DNA from: Pyropia yezoensis
Taxonomy: Eukaryota; Rhodophyta; Bangiophyceae; Bangiales; Bangiaceae
Direction: 5' to 3'
Assembly: GCA_009829735.1 (NCBI GenBank)
Contig: CM020618.1
Span: 35,936,894 to 36,000,893 of the forward strand
Length of the DNA stretch: 64,000 nt
The notes beneath the pieces are model-generated. The model worked only from the letters and a program-made list of their open reading frames with translations, had not been told where the DNA came from and did not search any database. Each line of letters begins with the position of its first letter. The first letter of the stretch is position 1. The position numbers and the translations under genes are program-made. Below, piece by piece: positions 54,901 to 64,000 of this stretch.

Positions 54901-55747
54901 TGAGCGCGCGGGTGGCCGCGGCGCTCGCCGACAGGGGCGTGGGGGGGGGGGGGCGGCCTGAGGAGGGGGAGGGTGAAGGAGGGGGGGGTGGTGCCCCGGC
55001 AGCCGGCAGCCCCGCGCCGCGCGCGCGGGCACCCCCGCGCCCGCGCGCGCGGGTGTGGGCACGCCCGCCCATTGCCGACGGGCCAGTCGACCCGGCCGAC
55101 GACCCGGCGGCATCGTGTCACCCCCCCCCGCCTCCTCTGCCTGTTGGGGGGCGGTGGGAGGGAGGGGTCGTGGCGCCGGTTGGGCGGCGGTCACCGGTTG
55201 CCTGCCGCGTGGGCGCCCCCCCCCCCCCCCCCCTGCCCCCCTGCCCCCGCCGTCGGCGGTGGTCCCGGCGTCGGCAGCGGCGGCGACGGCCGCCACCCCC
55301 ACCGCCGCGGGGGACGTGTGGCTCCGCTCCCGCCTGTGGCGGACGTGGCGCCCGCGGCGGGCGGCGGTCGTCACGCACGCCTTTTTCGGCCCCGTCCTCT
55401 TCCTCTTCCCCCCCGCCGCTAGTGCGGCCGCGGCGGCCAGGCCGGCGGGGGCGCCTGGGGGGATGTCGGCGGCCGCCGCGCGTGGAAGGGGCGGGGCGAG
55501 GGGGGCGCGGCGGCCGGCCGCCCCACGCCCACTCCCCGCTGACAAGGAGGGGGAGGTGGACCTCGGCCGGTCGGTGATGGTGGTGCTGGCCGACGCGGCG
55601 GTGCGCTTGCGGCCGGGCCGGCCTGGCGCGCCGTCGGGGTGGGCGGTCGTTACGGGCCGGCGGACGTACGTGTTTCGGTCGGCCGACGCGGGGGGGGCGG
55701 CCTACTGGGTGCGTGCCCTCGGGGGGGGGGAGGGGCGCGGATGCTAG
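51981..55747 (+). CDS. Very long low-complexity protein with C-terminal PH-like domain
   Basis: From ATG 51981 a frame of about 1,200 residues is almost entirely disordered: Gly/Ser/Ala/Pro blocks, RRPSDLV and RRPSDVV, (DGDRDGDRDGDG), and SPPSPP-type tracts typical of phosphorylated linkers. A PH-like domain lies in another plus-strand frame at about 55310-55740. It has GDVWLRSRLWRTWRPRRAAVV, a hydrophobic strand, GWAVVTGRRTYVFRSAD and the terminal YWVRAL helix. The two frames overlap across an 18-C run at 55216-55233, so a run-length difference or error most easily connects them; a small intron is the alternative. PH domains bind phosphoinositides or proteins, so a membrane-associated scaffold is a fair guess. 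A minus-strand open frame (52901-55072) is a GC shadow. Confidence 0.6.
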
Positions 55748-56498
55748 TCGCTCTCGCGGCCGGGGGTTGGGACGTGAACGGCAAGGGACGCAGGACCGTG
55801 TTGTCTTGGCGGCCGCGGTGGGGCTGTCGTTTGAGTAAGCCCGCGTAAGGCAGTCGCAAAGGCCAGGATGTTCTCAAAAACTCTGAAAGATTTCTTGTGA
55901 CTTGAAGTGTGGCAATTAGATATGACTTGTGCACTCAGCGCGCAGCTGCCTCTTTTGGACGTGTGCATCCCTCGAGACGATCCCGCCTTCCATATCGCTC
56001 GTGTCCCAGGGGCCCACGCACGCGCCACCCATCTCGACGGCGCTTGACGCCCTATCTACCGCACGTGCCGGGTTGACGGTTAGAGCAGCCCTGATGGCGC
56101 TTGGCGCACTGCCTCGCCTCTCGGCCAGCCAGCCTCTCGGCCAGCCCACCAACTGCCGTAGCCCCCCCGGGTGCACCCCCCCCCCCCCCCCCGCCCGCCG
56201 GCTCGTTAGGCACTTGAGAGGAGGCGACCGGAAGCGGACGCACGCTCCGTGCCGACGCCGGCGCCCGCGCCCGCACGCTCGCACGCACACGGCGCGGGCG
56301 GTCACGGCTGTGCCGCGGCTCCTGGCTGTGCGAGTGGACTGCCCCCGGTGGGCGTGCCCTGGTGCCTGGCGGCGGTTGTTCACCGACGCGTTGAGGGCCT
56401 CCGGCATTCCCCGCGTTCCCCGCGTTCCCCGCGTTCCCCTCCCACCCCCCCCCCCTGCGCAGTGCGTCGTCGCCCCAGCTGGGCAAAGCGCCCACGCG
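55748..56498. other. Intergenic spacer, partly AT-richer
   Basis: The stretch 55,850-55,930 is noticeably AT-richer than the flanks and may contain the 3' end of the PH-like gene or promoter elements of the next gene. The downstream frame is open from 55929, but its first 190 residues are Arg/Pro-rich and unlike the rest. No clear TATA box was seen. Confidence 0.4.
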
Positions 56499-59400
56499 AT
56501 GAAGTCGCCGACGGTGCAAGCCGGCGTTGGCCACTCCGACGCAGGGAGGGGCGCCGCCGTGCCGGCGGGGACGGCACCGGATCGGCGGGTTGCCGCCGCG
56601 GGTTGCCTCGACGATGGTAACGGCTGTGAGCATCTCGTCTCGCATGGGGACCTGACAGGCCTTCCACCCTCTCTTACCCCCGGCTGGCCAAACCCTGACG
56701 ACTTGCTCGTCGCCACCGCGTCCGCGGTTGGTTCCTCTGCGCTGGGCTCTGCTGTCGACTGCTGTGCGGACAGGTTGGCTGAGGGAAACAGCGGCGCACA
56801 GCTGTCGGCACCCAACCTCCCGCCTTGTGGTGGTTCCCGTCGGGTTTCGTATTCTGCTGAGGTCAGCGGGGGTTCAGCGACCGTCGGTAGCCCCTCTCGA
56901 GACGTCATGGACGAGGCTGAGGAGTTTCTCATTGACGACCCTGACTCCTCGTGCACTCCCGCTACGACCGCGCCCGTGGGGACGTTTGGCGGCGCTCTCA
57001 CTGTTGGCGGCAGCGGTGCCTTTGACAGCTACCCGGCGCCGGGAGACAATATGGTATTCACGACCGACTCTCCAATGTTGAGTGGCCCCTTGAGCCAGCT
57101 CCTTGTTGTTCCTTCCGGCTCAGGCCCTGGTGGCAGCGTCGGCATGCTCAAGAGTCCTACCGTGCGCACCAGCGCATTGCTGCGTCGGGCGGTAGCGACG
57201 CCGGGTACCCCGCAATTGTCCCAGCATCGGGGCGCCAGTCCAAGTCTTCCCACCGTGGGGATGACTCCCGCCCTGGCCACCATGTTGGAGAGCTCTGCCC
57301 TGAACGGTGCGGGCAGGATACCCGCCGTGGCATCCATGCGGAGGATCCCCGCGCTGGTTGCTGCGGAGAACCGCCCTGTGCTTTCTTCTCTTGATGGGGG
57401 CTGCCAGAGGGCATCCCTTGCGACACTCTCTGGTGATCTGCAGGCGCACACGATTGCAAGCGCGATGACCGCCGCGCTGGCGCGGGGCGTGGCGGAGCCT
57501 GGAGGTCAGGGGCGGTCTCGGCTGCCGAGGCTCGCACCAGCCGCCGAGGCGCCACGTAAGCGGCCGCGGCTGGGAGCACCCACCATTCAAGTTTGCGAGA
57601 ATAGTGCAACTATTGGGGCGGCCGCAGGCCGCGCTGGGCAGGGCGCTCCACCCACCTTGCAAGCTTGCGAGAATGGTTCAACTATTGGGGCGGCCGCAGG
57701 CCGCGCTGGGCAGGGCGCTCCGCGCTCGGCCATGGTAGCGTCGGTCAGCGTGGCGACTGCGTCGTCGTCGCCGCCGACTGTGGTGGCGGCCCGACCGCCC
57801 GCTGATATGACGCCGTTGCTGCCGGCGGTGCCAACGACGGTGCCAACAGAGGCCGCAACTTCGACAGAGGTGGTGTCTTCAGCATGCCTTCCTCCCTCGA
57901 CCGGCCCGGCGAGCTCTGTGGCCTCTGGTAGTGACGGCGATGGTCGCAACGGGGCTGCAACCGATGCCACGCATGACCCATCTGTTTCGTGGGAGCCTGT
58001 CGCAGGTCGGCCTGTCCAGTCTGCGTCCTTGGCCTCGCGCCTTGTCACAACTGCTGCTGACCAAGCGATGCATGTCATCGGGAGCTCAGCTGGCGTGAGC
58101 GCATCTGTCGCAGCTGCGGCTGCTGCCGCTGGCACGGCGCGGGCGGCTTTCTTGTCCCCTGCGGTCTCGGTAAGTCCTTTCACGTCCGCCCTGGACGGGT
58201 CGTCACAGCTCATCGTTACGCTCAGCCGCTCGCTGTCGTGGAACCAGCAGTGTTCTGAGTGGAACTGGTGCGAGAGCTGGCGTTTTCCCGACGTTACGGC
58301 TCGGCTGATCACTGTCGGCGCCGGCAGTTTGTCGGTCGATGGGGCGCCGCCTGACTGCCCCCTCATTGCGTACTTGACTGTTGCCTTGGAAGGCGCGTCT
58401 GAGGACGAATCACCCGAGTCTGTTGGGCTGGTATCGTCTGACGGCTTGACGACCGACGTGGAGCGGCTAGTTCTGGACCAAAAGGGAGTGGCTCACTTTT
58501 CGTGCCTCCGCCTGGCCATCGACTCCGCCGCCGTTGACGGCCGCCGGTGCCGGCTTGTGGTGCGAGTGGAACGGGCGGGGGTCCTCCCATCTGGTGGAGT
58601 GGTGCTGGCGGCTGGCGGCGATGGTGGGGTGTCGGGCGAAGCTGCGGACGTGGAACGAGACCCTCCCGCGTCGGCTGTTGTGGCCTCGGCCATGTCCGTG
58701 CCGTTTCGGGTGTTCGGCCGACGACAAATCACGGAAGAGCCTAGCAGCAGAGCCAAGGTCGATCGAGGTGGAGGTGGTTGCAGCACCAGGCGGGTCAGAC
58801 GCGCAAGTGTTCTGGGGTCGCGGGCTGATGGCGGCGGTGGTGTCGGCAGCGTTGTCGACAGAGCGGGCTCAGTTCACACTCAAGCTTCTGTGCCTTGCGG
58901 GGGCTCCTTGCTTCAGCCGGCGCTCACATCGGCAACCTCGGACCAGTCACTTTTTTCACGAGGTGGCGATGACGCAGGCCCTGGGGATGCCTTTCCGGTT
59001 GGAGGGGGTGGGGTGCCACATGCGTCGTTGATGGCGATCGCCGCCTCGGGAGCGGCTGCATCGGCGGCGGGCAGCGCTTTGGCCACGAGGACGGTCACGC
59101 CGCCGCCATCGTGGGTGGCTCCTGCCCCGGCCGTACCAAAGCCCGTGGCAGCTACTGCTGGAGCCGCTGGCCCCGTGATTACTGGAACCCTTCCTCCCTT
59201 AGTTGTTGGCTCAACATTCCCTATCATGCTACCGCAACCTGTGGCGACTGCGGCTGTCGACGGTTTGGCGGCTACGGCGGAGGCGCTGCCAGCGGTTGCT
59301 GCGGCACACCTGCCGACATCCTTCCTCTTGGACTCCGCCCCCGCTGTACAGCCAACCTCGATCCCGTCCCCGGCCGCTTCCGGTGCTACTGCCGCCGTCG

Positions 59401-60341
59401 CGGTGCCCGTTTTGGGGTGGGTCCCTCCAGCAGCCGGTCCTAGAGGTGGAGATGCGATGCCTGCTGCTGGTGCCGCTGTCGCTATTGCCACCGCTGGGCA
59501 TGCACTGCCTGCCCTTGCGCGTGCTCGCCAGTTTCTCAGGGACTCTCTTCGGCTGGCTGCTGCGGACCGAGCTGCGGCAGCCGCAGCGGTCGCCCCTCCT
59601 CCGGTGTTGGACATGGCCGCCGCGGCTGCAGAGGCTTTCACATCTGAGCTTACTCTGCTCCACGACCGTACGCGCGCGCTGCTGGCGGCGCTTCAGTCGG
59701 CCACCTGTGCGACAGTGTCCGGCGGCGGCTGGAAGAGGAGCGCCGACCGCGGGGCGGTGACTGCGTCGCCTCGCAGCGCTGGCAGCGGGAGCACAGATGG
59801 TGCCTGGCCCGCTCAAATGCCAGACTCGGTACGTCTCTGTTTTTCAAACCTCAAGAATGAGCTCGCCCTCTACGCCACTCTCTCGTCTTTGCTGTTCAAG
59901 GAGCTGGCGTCACGACTGCCTCGTGTGTGTGAGAGCTATGAGCTGGACCTTTCTGCCCACGTGGCCCTCGTGCAAGTGGCCGAAGGCGGCAACAGCAGCA
60001 GTGGTGACAGCGCCGGCCGTGGGGGGGGCGCTCCGTCTTCAACTTCGGCGGCGGTCGGCAGCGGTGTTTGCGCCGATGACCGTGCCGCGGGTGCCTCGGC
60101 TGACCCGGCCGCTACCTACCGTGTCGGCGACCACGGGAGCGACAGTGGAGGCTATGACGCCGCCGCTTCCTTTCTCGCGTCGCACCGGCTGGCGACGGTG
60201 GTCGGCAGTCACTTGGACAAGGTGGCTGTGCACCTGCTTCCCCTCTTCAAGGCCCATTTTTCGCCGATCGAGCTGGCCCTCCTTGGTCGCCGCCTGTCAG
60301 CAGCGCGCAGCAGGGGTGCGATGCTGTTGGCGACCAATTGA
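56499..60341 (+). CDS. Large unrecognised protein, probably nuclear
   Basis: This protein has about 1,280 residues from ATG 56499. An earlier non-family N-terminal extension is open from 55929. A basic cluster RKRPRL (about residue 352) fits a nuclear localisation signal. Two copies of a 24-residue unit containing ATIGAAAGRAGQGAP or STIGAAAGRAGQGAP follow it, then a long Ser/Thr/Ala-rich linker. Residues about 570-750 look folded and beta-rich: SQLIVTLSRSLSWNQQ, then VRVERAG, and SVPFRVFGRRQI closing the block. That ending recalls the edge strand of Ig-like DNA-binding folds, but I cannot assign a family. The C-terminal 250 residues contain amphipathic helices (FSNLKNELALYATLSSLLF, HLLPLFKAHFSPIELALL). 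It is intronless. Regulation or chromatin function is only a guess. Confidence 0.65.
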   Translation: MKSPTVQAGVGHSDAGRGAAVPAGTAPDRRVAAAGCLDDGNGCEHLVSHGDLTGLPPSLTPGWPNPDDLLVATASAVGSSALGSAVDCCADRLAEGNSGAQLSAPNLPPCGGSRRVSYSAEVSGGSATVGSPSRDVMDEAEEFLIDDPDSSCTPATTAPVGTFGGALTVGGSGAFDSYPAPGDNMVFTTDSPMLSGPLSQLLVVPSGSGPGGSVGMLKSPTVRTSALLRRAVATPGTPQLSQHRGASPSLPTVGMTPALATMLESSALNGAGRIPAVASMRRIPALVAAENRPVLSSLDGGCQRASLATLSGDLQAHTIASAMTAALARGVAEPGGQGRSRLPRLAPAAEAPRKRPRLGAPTIQVCENSATIGAAAGRAGQGAPPTLQACENGSTIGAAAGRAGQGAPRSAMVASVSVATASSSPPTVVAARPPADMTPLLPAVPTTVPTEAATSTEVVSSACLPPSTGPASSVASGSDGDGRNGAATDATHDPSVSWEPVAGRPVQSASLASRLVTTAADQAMHVIGSSAGVSASVAAAAAAAGTARAAFLSPAVSVSPFTSALDGSSQLIVTLSRSLSWNQQCSEWNWCESWRFPDVTARLITVGAGSLSVDGAPPDCPLIAYLTVALEGASEDESPESVGLVSSDGLTTDVERLVLDQKGVAHFSCLRLAIDSAAVDGRRCRLVVRVERAGVLPSGGVVLAAGGDGGVSGEAADVERDPPASAVVASAMSVPFRVFGRRQITEEPSSRAKVDRGGGGCSTRRVRRASVLGSRADGGGGVGSVVDRAGSVHTQASVPCGGSLLQPALTSATSDQSLFSRGGDDAGPGDAFPVGGGGVPHASLMAIAASGAAASAAGSALATRTVTPPPSWVAPAPAVPKPVAATAGAAGPVITGTLPPLVVGSTFPIMLPQPVATAAVDGLAATAEALPAVAAAHLPTSFLLDSAPAVQPTSIPSPAASGATAAVAVPVLGWVPPAAGPRGGDAMPAAGAAVAIATAGHALPALARARQFLRDSLRLAAADRAAAAAAVAPPPVLDMAAAAAEAFTSELTLLHDRTRALLAALQSATCATVSGGGWKRSADRGAVTASPRSAGSGSTDGAWPAQMPDSVRLCFSNLKNELALYATLSSLLFKELASRLPRVCESYELDLSAHVALVQVAEGGNSSSGDSAGRGGGAPSSTSAAVGSGVCADDRAAGASADPAATYRVGDHGSDSGGYDAAASFLASHRLATVVGSHLDKVAVHLLPLFKAHFSPIELALLGRRLSAARSRGAMLLATN
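57580..57723 (+). repeat. 72-bp tandem duplication inside the large nuclear-type gene
   Basis: Two adjacent copies of about 72 bp share TTTGCGAGAATAGTGCAACT or GCTTGCGAGAATGGTTCAACT openings and an identical GGGGCGGCCGCAGGCCGCGC core. The high identity suggests a recent in-frame duplication. Confidence 0.85.
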
Positions 60342-61437
60342 TGAGGCAGACGGTGGGGAAGTGAGAGCGGCTTGGCGCCCACTGCATCATGGAACCACTT
60401 TGGCTCGTGTCCAGATAGGCACTCGTGGGGCGGGCACCGGCTGGAGCGGCTGCCCCTGTGGTTGTTGGGCCGAATGTGACGGCTGCACCGGCATTCAATG
60501 TACCGGCCGAGCAGGCTGGTCCTCTGGGAGCACTTGCTGCCTCGGCCGCTCCTTTTGCACCGGCTCTATCGGCTGGACCACAGCTGGCACGGGCTTCACG
60601 GCGGCCTTCAGTGGTGGCAGCGGCAGCAGCGGACGGCATGGCAGAGGTGGCGCCGTTCGCCTGTTCCGCCTGCTGTGCGGGCCGCGGCGGCCGCCTCGGG
60701 GCACTATCGTCCGCTACGCTTGGCGTCGCGGGTCGTACTGCCAAAGCGCCCGTCAGTGGGCGGCCGCTACGTTGAGACCGCCCACGTGGCGGCGGCTGTA
60801 CTGTCTGCACCGGCATCACATGCTGCAACGGCCGAACCGGTGACATCGCACACACTGTCCATGCGGGGCACCCGCTTTAATGGGCCCAACCTTTCGTCGG
60901 CGGCGGAGAAGACGGCCCACCGCGGGCTGTGGTTTGTTTGTTATTCAACGACACGGGCGGGGACGTGACTTTGTCGGGGGGGGGGGGGGGGACGGTGGGG
61001 TCGCAGCAGAGACGGCTGGATATGTACTCGCTAGTGTGCTGGCTGCGGTGTGTGCGGTGGTGACGGGCAATCCGGCGCAAGAAGCGCTTCGTGGTGGCTG
61101 CGACGGTGAGCAGCGGCACGCCCCCTGGCGTGATGGCCCGCCCTTTGCCTTAAAGAAGTGCCGGTTCTTGCCACACTGGTTGTTCCTTCCCGCTCCGCTC
61201 GTCTCATGGACGAGGAAGCAGCATACACTGTTGCTACTGCGAGCCACCCCGCAACTGCAGCTGTCACTAGCTCTCCCGCCGTTCGTGGCTTTCATGGCTA
61301 TGTGGCGACAGGCTACTGGTTTGTCTCCCAGTTCTGAGGCGCGCATCTAGGTCAACAATGTTTCATTCATTCTCTTGTGTGTTCCAGTACTGTCATTGTT
61401 CCGACCCTCTCGGCCGCCCTTCACGGCCTGCCGGGCC
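60342..61437. other. Convergent spacer, no supported gene
   Basis: It lies between the 3' end of the large plus-strand gene and the 3' end of the LPMO-like gene. It has several short frames, with a run of about 16 G near 60975. None shows a domain. Confidence 0.45.
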
Positions 61438-62352
61438 TCACTTCTTTTGCCAGCGCTTGTTGTTCTTGTTCTTCTTCCACCGGTTCTGGTTGCGTCGCCA
61501 CTGGTTTCGGCGCCACTGGTTCTTGCGCCAGTTGTTCTTGCGCCACTTGTTGTTCTTGCGCCCATTGTTGCCGCTCTTGCGCCCGTTGTCTTTCTTCTCA
61601 GGGCTCCCCATCCGCGCATCAACCCTGGACGACAGAATCTTTGGGGGCGAGCCATTGAACTCGGCCGGCTTCATGGGCGTCCGCCGGCGGCCCCTGCAAG
61701 GCTCGCGGCGGCAGATGCCCAGCTTGTTGGCAGTGGAATCACATTTGCCGTTACGGGCGTGCTCCAGGATGGCAGTGTAGGACTGGCGCAGCGGTGCACC
61801 GCCCTTCACGCGTACACGCGCACACGAGTAGTAGTCCCCTTGTTGGAAGGAGCCGCCGTACCACGCGTAGCCCAGCACGTACTCCCCATCTGGGAACACG
61901 TCGGGGATGGTCATGAACTGCCGGTACCGGCTCCGCGTCCTGTCCGTGCCACAGCTGCCGCTGCCACACCCAATCCGCCCGTGCGACCAGCAGCTCCACC
62001 GAAAGGCGTTGCGCGCGTGGACCGCATGGCTCATCTTTTGGTGGACCGGCACAAGGGAGAGGCGAAGAAAGCCGCCCTTGTGATTGTTGCGCAGGTACTC
62101 GATGGGCGTCCGCTGGCCGCGGCGGTACGTGACGACGCGGTAATTCCTGCGCTTTTTCTTGGTCGGGCACGGACCGGGGCAGTTGACGCCCTTGTGGCGA
62201 TTGACCCCGCCAATGCGACAGGCGTTGTCGTACGTCTCCTCCAAGGGGCTGACCAGGGACGAGTGCGCCGCGACGTGGACGGTGGTGGTGACACAGCCGA
62301 CGACAACCGTGAGCGCCGCGACGACCCACGATGCTCTCAAGCGGGGTGCCAT
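61438..62352 (-). CDS. LPMO-like secreted protein with basic Trp-repeat tail
   Basis: This 304-residue protein starts at ATG 62352. The first 29 residues form a signal peptide ending VHVAA, so the mature chain begins with His30 (HSSLVSPLEETY). A mature N-terminal His is the hallmark of copper lytic polysaccharide monooxygenases, which cut polysaccharides oxidatively. The second copper His would be His91 in NNHKGGFLRLSLVP. Tyr174 or Tyr175 in GDYYSCARVRV is a candidate axial residue. The NACRIGG, NCPGPCP, RWSCWS and CGTDR segments give paired Cys. IPDVFPDGEYVLGYAWYGG is a strong conserved-looking strand. The tail (about residues 250-304) is Lys/Arg/Asn/Trp-rich, with four pentapeptides W-R-[KR]-N-[NQ] at 270-289. 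Such a tail could bind sulfated or other anionic polysaccharide. The exact AA family is uncertain. Confidence 0.75.
   Translation of the reverse strand: MAPRLRASWVVAALTVVVGCVTTTVHVAAHSSLVSPLEETYDNACRIGGVNRHKGVNCPGPCPTKKKRRNYRVVTYRRGQRTPIEYLRNNHKGGFLRLSLVPVHQKMSHAVHARNAFRWSCWSHGRIGCGSGSCGTDRTRSRYRQFMTIPDVFPDGEYVLGYAWYGGSFQQGDYYSCARVRVKGGAPLRQSYTAILEHARNGKCDSTANKLGICRREPCRGRRRTPMKPAEFNGSPPKILSSRVDARMGSPEKKDNGRKSGNNGRKNNKWRKNNWRKNQWRRNQWRRNQNRWKKNKNNKRWQKK
61490..61550 (+). repeat. 15-bp coding repeat in the LPMO-like tail
   Basis: Variants of CTGGTTGCGTCGCCA, CTGGTTTCGGCGCCA and CTGGTTCTTGCGCCA recur. On the minus strand they encode the W-R-[KR]-N-[NQ] pentapeptides. Confidence 0.8.
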
Positions 62353-62600
62353 GATGGTTGGTGCAAGCAGGGGAGGAGGGGGGAGGGAACCGTCGGGAAG
62401 AAGCAAGTCAAGGGCAGCCCACAAGGAAGAGTGCGCGGAGGCAGCAGCCGTCGAGGGGAAGACTCGCAGCACAAGTGTGGAGATGGAGGGTCACCGTGCC
62501 GGCGATAAGTGAGCGCCAGTGGGGTATGGGACGGTCAGGTAGGTGTGCAGTGGGTTGCTTCATGCGGCCTCCCACGACGGTGAGTTGCTGCTCCTCAAGA

Positions 62601-62608
62601 ATATATGC
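62601..62608 (-). promoter_or_regulatory. TATA-like element upstream of the LPMO-like gene
   Basis: CATATATT on the minus strand is about 250 bases before the ATG at 62352 and is the clearest AT-rich core-like element there. It is supported by sequence alone. Confidence 0.35.
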
Positions 62609-62659
62609 ACACCGTTGCGCGGGTGCCGCACAGACGAGGCCAGCCTGACGCAGCCTGCA

Positions 62660-64000
62660 GAACCGTCCTCCCACACTCTCCCCGCCCCCTCCCCACAGTC
62701 TCGTCGCCGGGGGGCTCCGCAAAGCACCGCGTCGGGCTGCTTGCACCGCGGAGACTGGCCCGGGGAGCTACGGTGCCCTACCATTGGGATGCTCGCGCAG
62801 GGCTACGTTGCGCGTGTCGCGGGTGCCTCGGAGGAGGTGTCCGGCGTGGCGCCTTGCGGGCCCCACCGGCTGAACCCCTCTCTCTCCGCCCCAGGCCCCG
62901 CAGGGGCATGACAGCCATCCCTGTCCATGCGGGCGCGATCATCTCAGGCCGAATGCCGCGCCCACCGAAGAGGGTCCCGCTCCCGTACGGTACGTTGTCG
63001 TCGCCCCTTTTCCTTGAGGGTGCGAGCGCCTGTTGGGCTGCCCCCCGTACAGACTCCCGCATAGCCCGGGGCTGCCACACAGGCCCATGCCAGGTGCCTC
63101 GTGGTCCGGATGGGCCCTTCAGGGTCACCCCTCCCAGGCGGGAGAAGGAAATGACCCGTCTCCGCTGCCGCCCGCATCGCCCGGCCGTGGCCGAAACGCC
63201 CCAAAAAAAGACCCACACGCAGGGACCTTATCCTCCCAGAGTCGCCGGCGGCGCGGTGGCGTCGCAGCCAGTCTACGTTGCTGTGGCAGCCATCCTAGAC
63301 CCGTCAGCGACGCGGTACCATCGAGTGCCGCGCCAGGGGAGCCCCCGCCGTCGGTGCACCTGTGCACACAACAGCCCCGGCGCATCGGACAGACAGGTGC
63401 CGACTAGTGCCGACAGCATACGTAGCGTCGACCACAGAGCCGTCCACGCCCCCTCGCAGGCACGGTCTCTTTTCGAGGCACGATGGTGTCGTGATTGGCC
63501 TCCTGCCGGGATCGACTTGAGGGGGGTGAATGTGATTGGCCCGCAGACGAGGATAGCCACTGGCCAATGGAAACCGGCGGGCGCCCCGAGCAAGGGGTGA
63601 GCGCTCCACCAACCCTTGGAAATTGGAGCCCGCGACAGACGGAAGACGCCGCGTAGGGCGGGAGAGCGGCTGCCACCGGCGCCTGCCACGCAGATCGTGA
63701 CTCGTGCCGCCGTGCCGGTGGCGCCCGCGCGAGCGGTGCCGCGGTCGTGAGCTGCCTCGCGGCAGGAGACAGCGTCGGCTTGTCCCGACGAGCTACACCC
63801 GGGGCGCTCTTCGCGCGGCTTTCGACGAAGCAGAAGTGTAATGCAATTTCTAGAGGCACCTTGTTTGTTGAATCCTAGCAGAGACACTGCAGGCTGCTAG
63901 TTGCGCTCCTACGTGTACGAGCTCATCCTGGCCGAGGAGCGACAACCCATGTACGTAACGCGCCGGCAGTGATCGAAGAGGGACAGGGCCGGCGTGTCGA
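62660..64000. other. Window end, no supported gene
   Basis: Frames on both strands (for example a 204-residue minus-strand frame ending at 63273) show no recognisable domain. The stretch holds a cluster of CCAAT boxes at 63494-63626, which may belong to a promoter of a gene outside the window. Confidence 0.4.
63494..63626. promoter_or_regulatory. Cluster of four CCAAT/ATTGG boxes
   Basis: ATTGG occurs at about 63494, 63535 and 63622, and CCAAT at 63564. Two of the boxes sit in the same GTGATTGGCC context. Such spacing is typical of NF-Y-bound promoters, but the regulated gene is not visible. Confidence 0.4.

Noticed and set aside
52901-55072. A 723-residue open frame on the minus strand opposite the PH-like gene
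   Set aside because: Its composition is Gly/Ala/Pro/Asp low complexity without a domain, while the plus strand ends in a PH-like domain. GC-rich repeats leave the antisense frame free of stops.
1-64000. tRNA, rRNA and CRISPR arrays
   Set aside because: No T-arm-like GGTTCGAATCC element with a matching cloverleaf, no conserved rRNA segment and no regularly spaced identical repeats were seen.

Overview
This window looks like nuclear DNA of a very GC-rich eukaryote. The evidence is spliceosomal GT-AG introns, secreted and Golgi-type glycosyltransferases, a WD40 protein resembling CUL4 adaptors, a KDZ transposase and a chromodomain Ty3/gypsy retroelement. Few short introns, extreme GC content, Gly/Ala/Pro-rich proteins and many long G or C runs fit a bangiophyte red alga (Porphyra/Pyropia type) best. 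That assignment is inference; no marker gene proves it.

Layout. Bases 1 to about 7,600 hold the 3' two thirds of a Ty3/gypsy chromovirus, followed by a long antisense reading frame. Bases 8,500-18,300 hold two decayed mobile-element-type genes on the minus strand: a two-exon PIF1-like helicase and a KDZ transposase. Between and beyond them lie Ala/Thr-coding GC-rich repeats. Bases 18,300-20,700 are mostly tandem and degenerate repeats. From 20,800 host genes dominate: two secreted cysteine-rich repeat proteins (20,811 and 27,006, plus strand) flanking a DCAF5-like WD40 protein (minus); a secreted malectin-like/cupin fusion (30,266, plus); a five-exon PHO4-family phosphate transporter (minus); a DUF1826-like protein (minus); a chondroitin-GalNAc-transferase-like enzyme (minus) divergent from an exostosin-family GT47 enzyme (plus); a small four-helix membrane protein with one intron (minus); a very long low-complexity protein ending in a PH-like domain (plus); a 1,280-residue probable nuclear protein (plus); and an LPMO-like secreted protein (minus).

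How they may work together. Several products act on carbohydrates or the extracellular matrix: two Golgi-type glycosyltransferases, the malectin/cupin protein, the LPMO-like protein and the two cysteine-rich secreted proteins. A cell-wall or matrix role is a reasonable shared theme, but co-function is inference. The most unusual observations are the malectin-repeat-cupin fusion, the LPMO-like protein with a Trp/Arg/Asn pentapeptide tail, the GTAC-type splice donors, and three premature stops in the two mobile-element genes that are each one C-to-T step from a plausible Gln or Arg codon.
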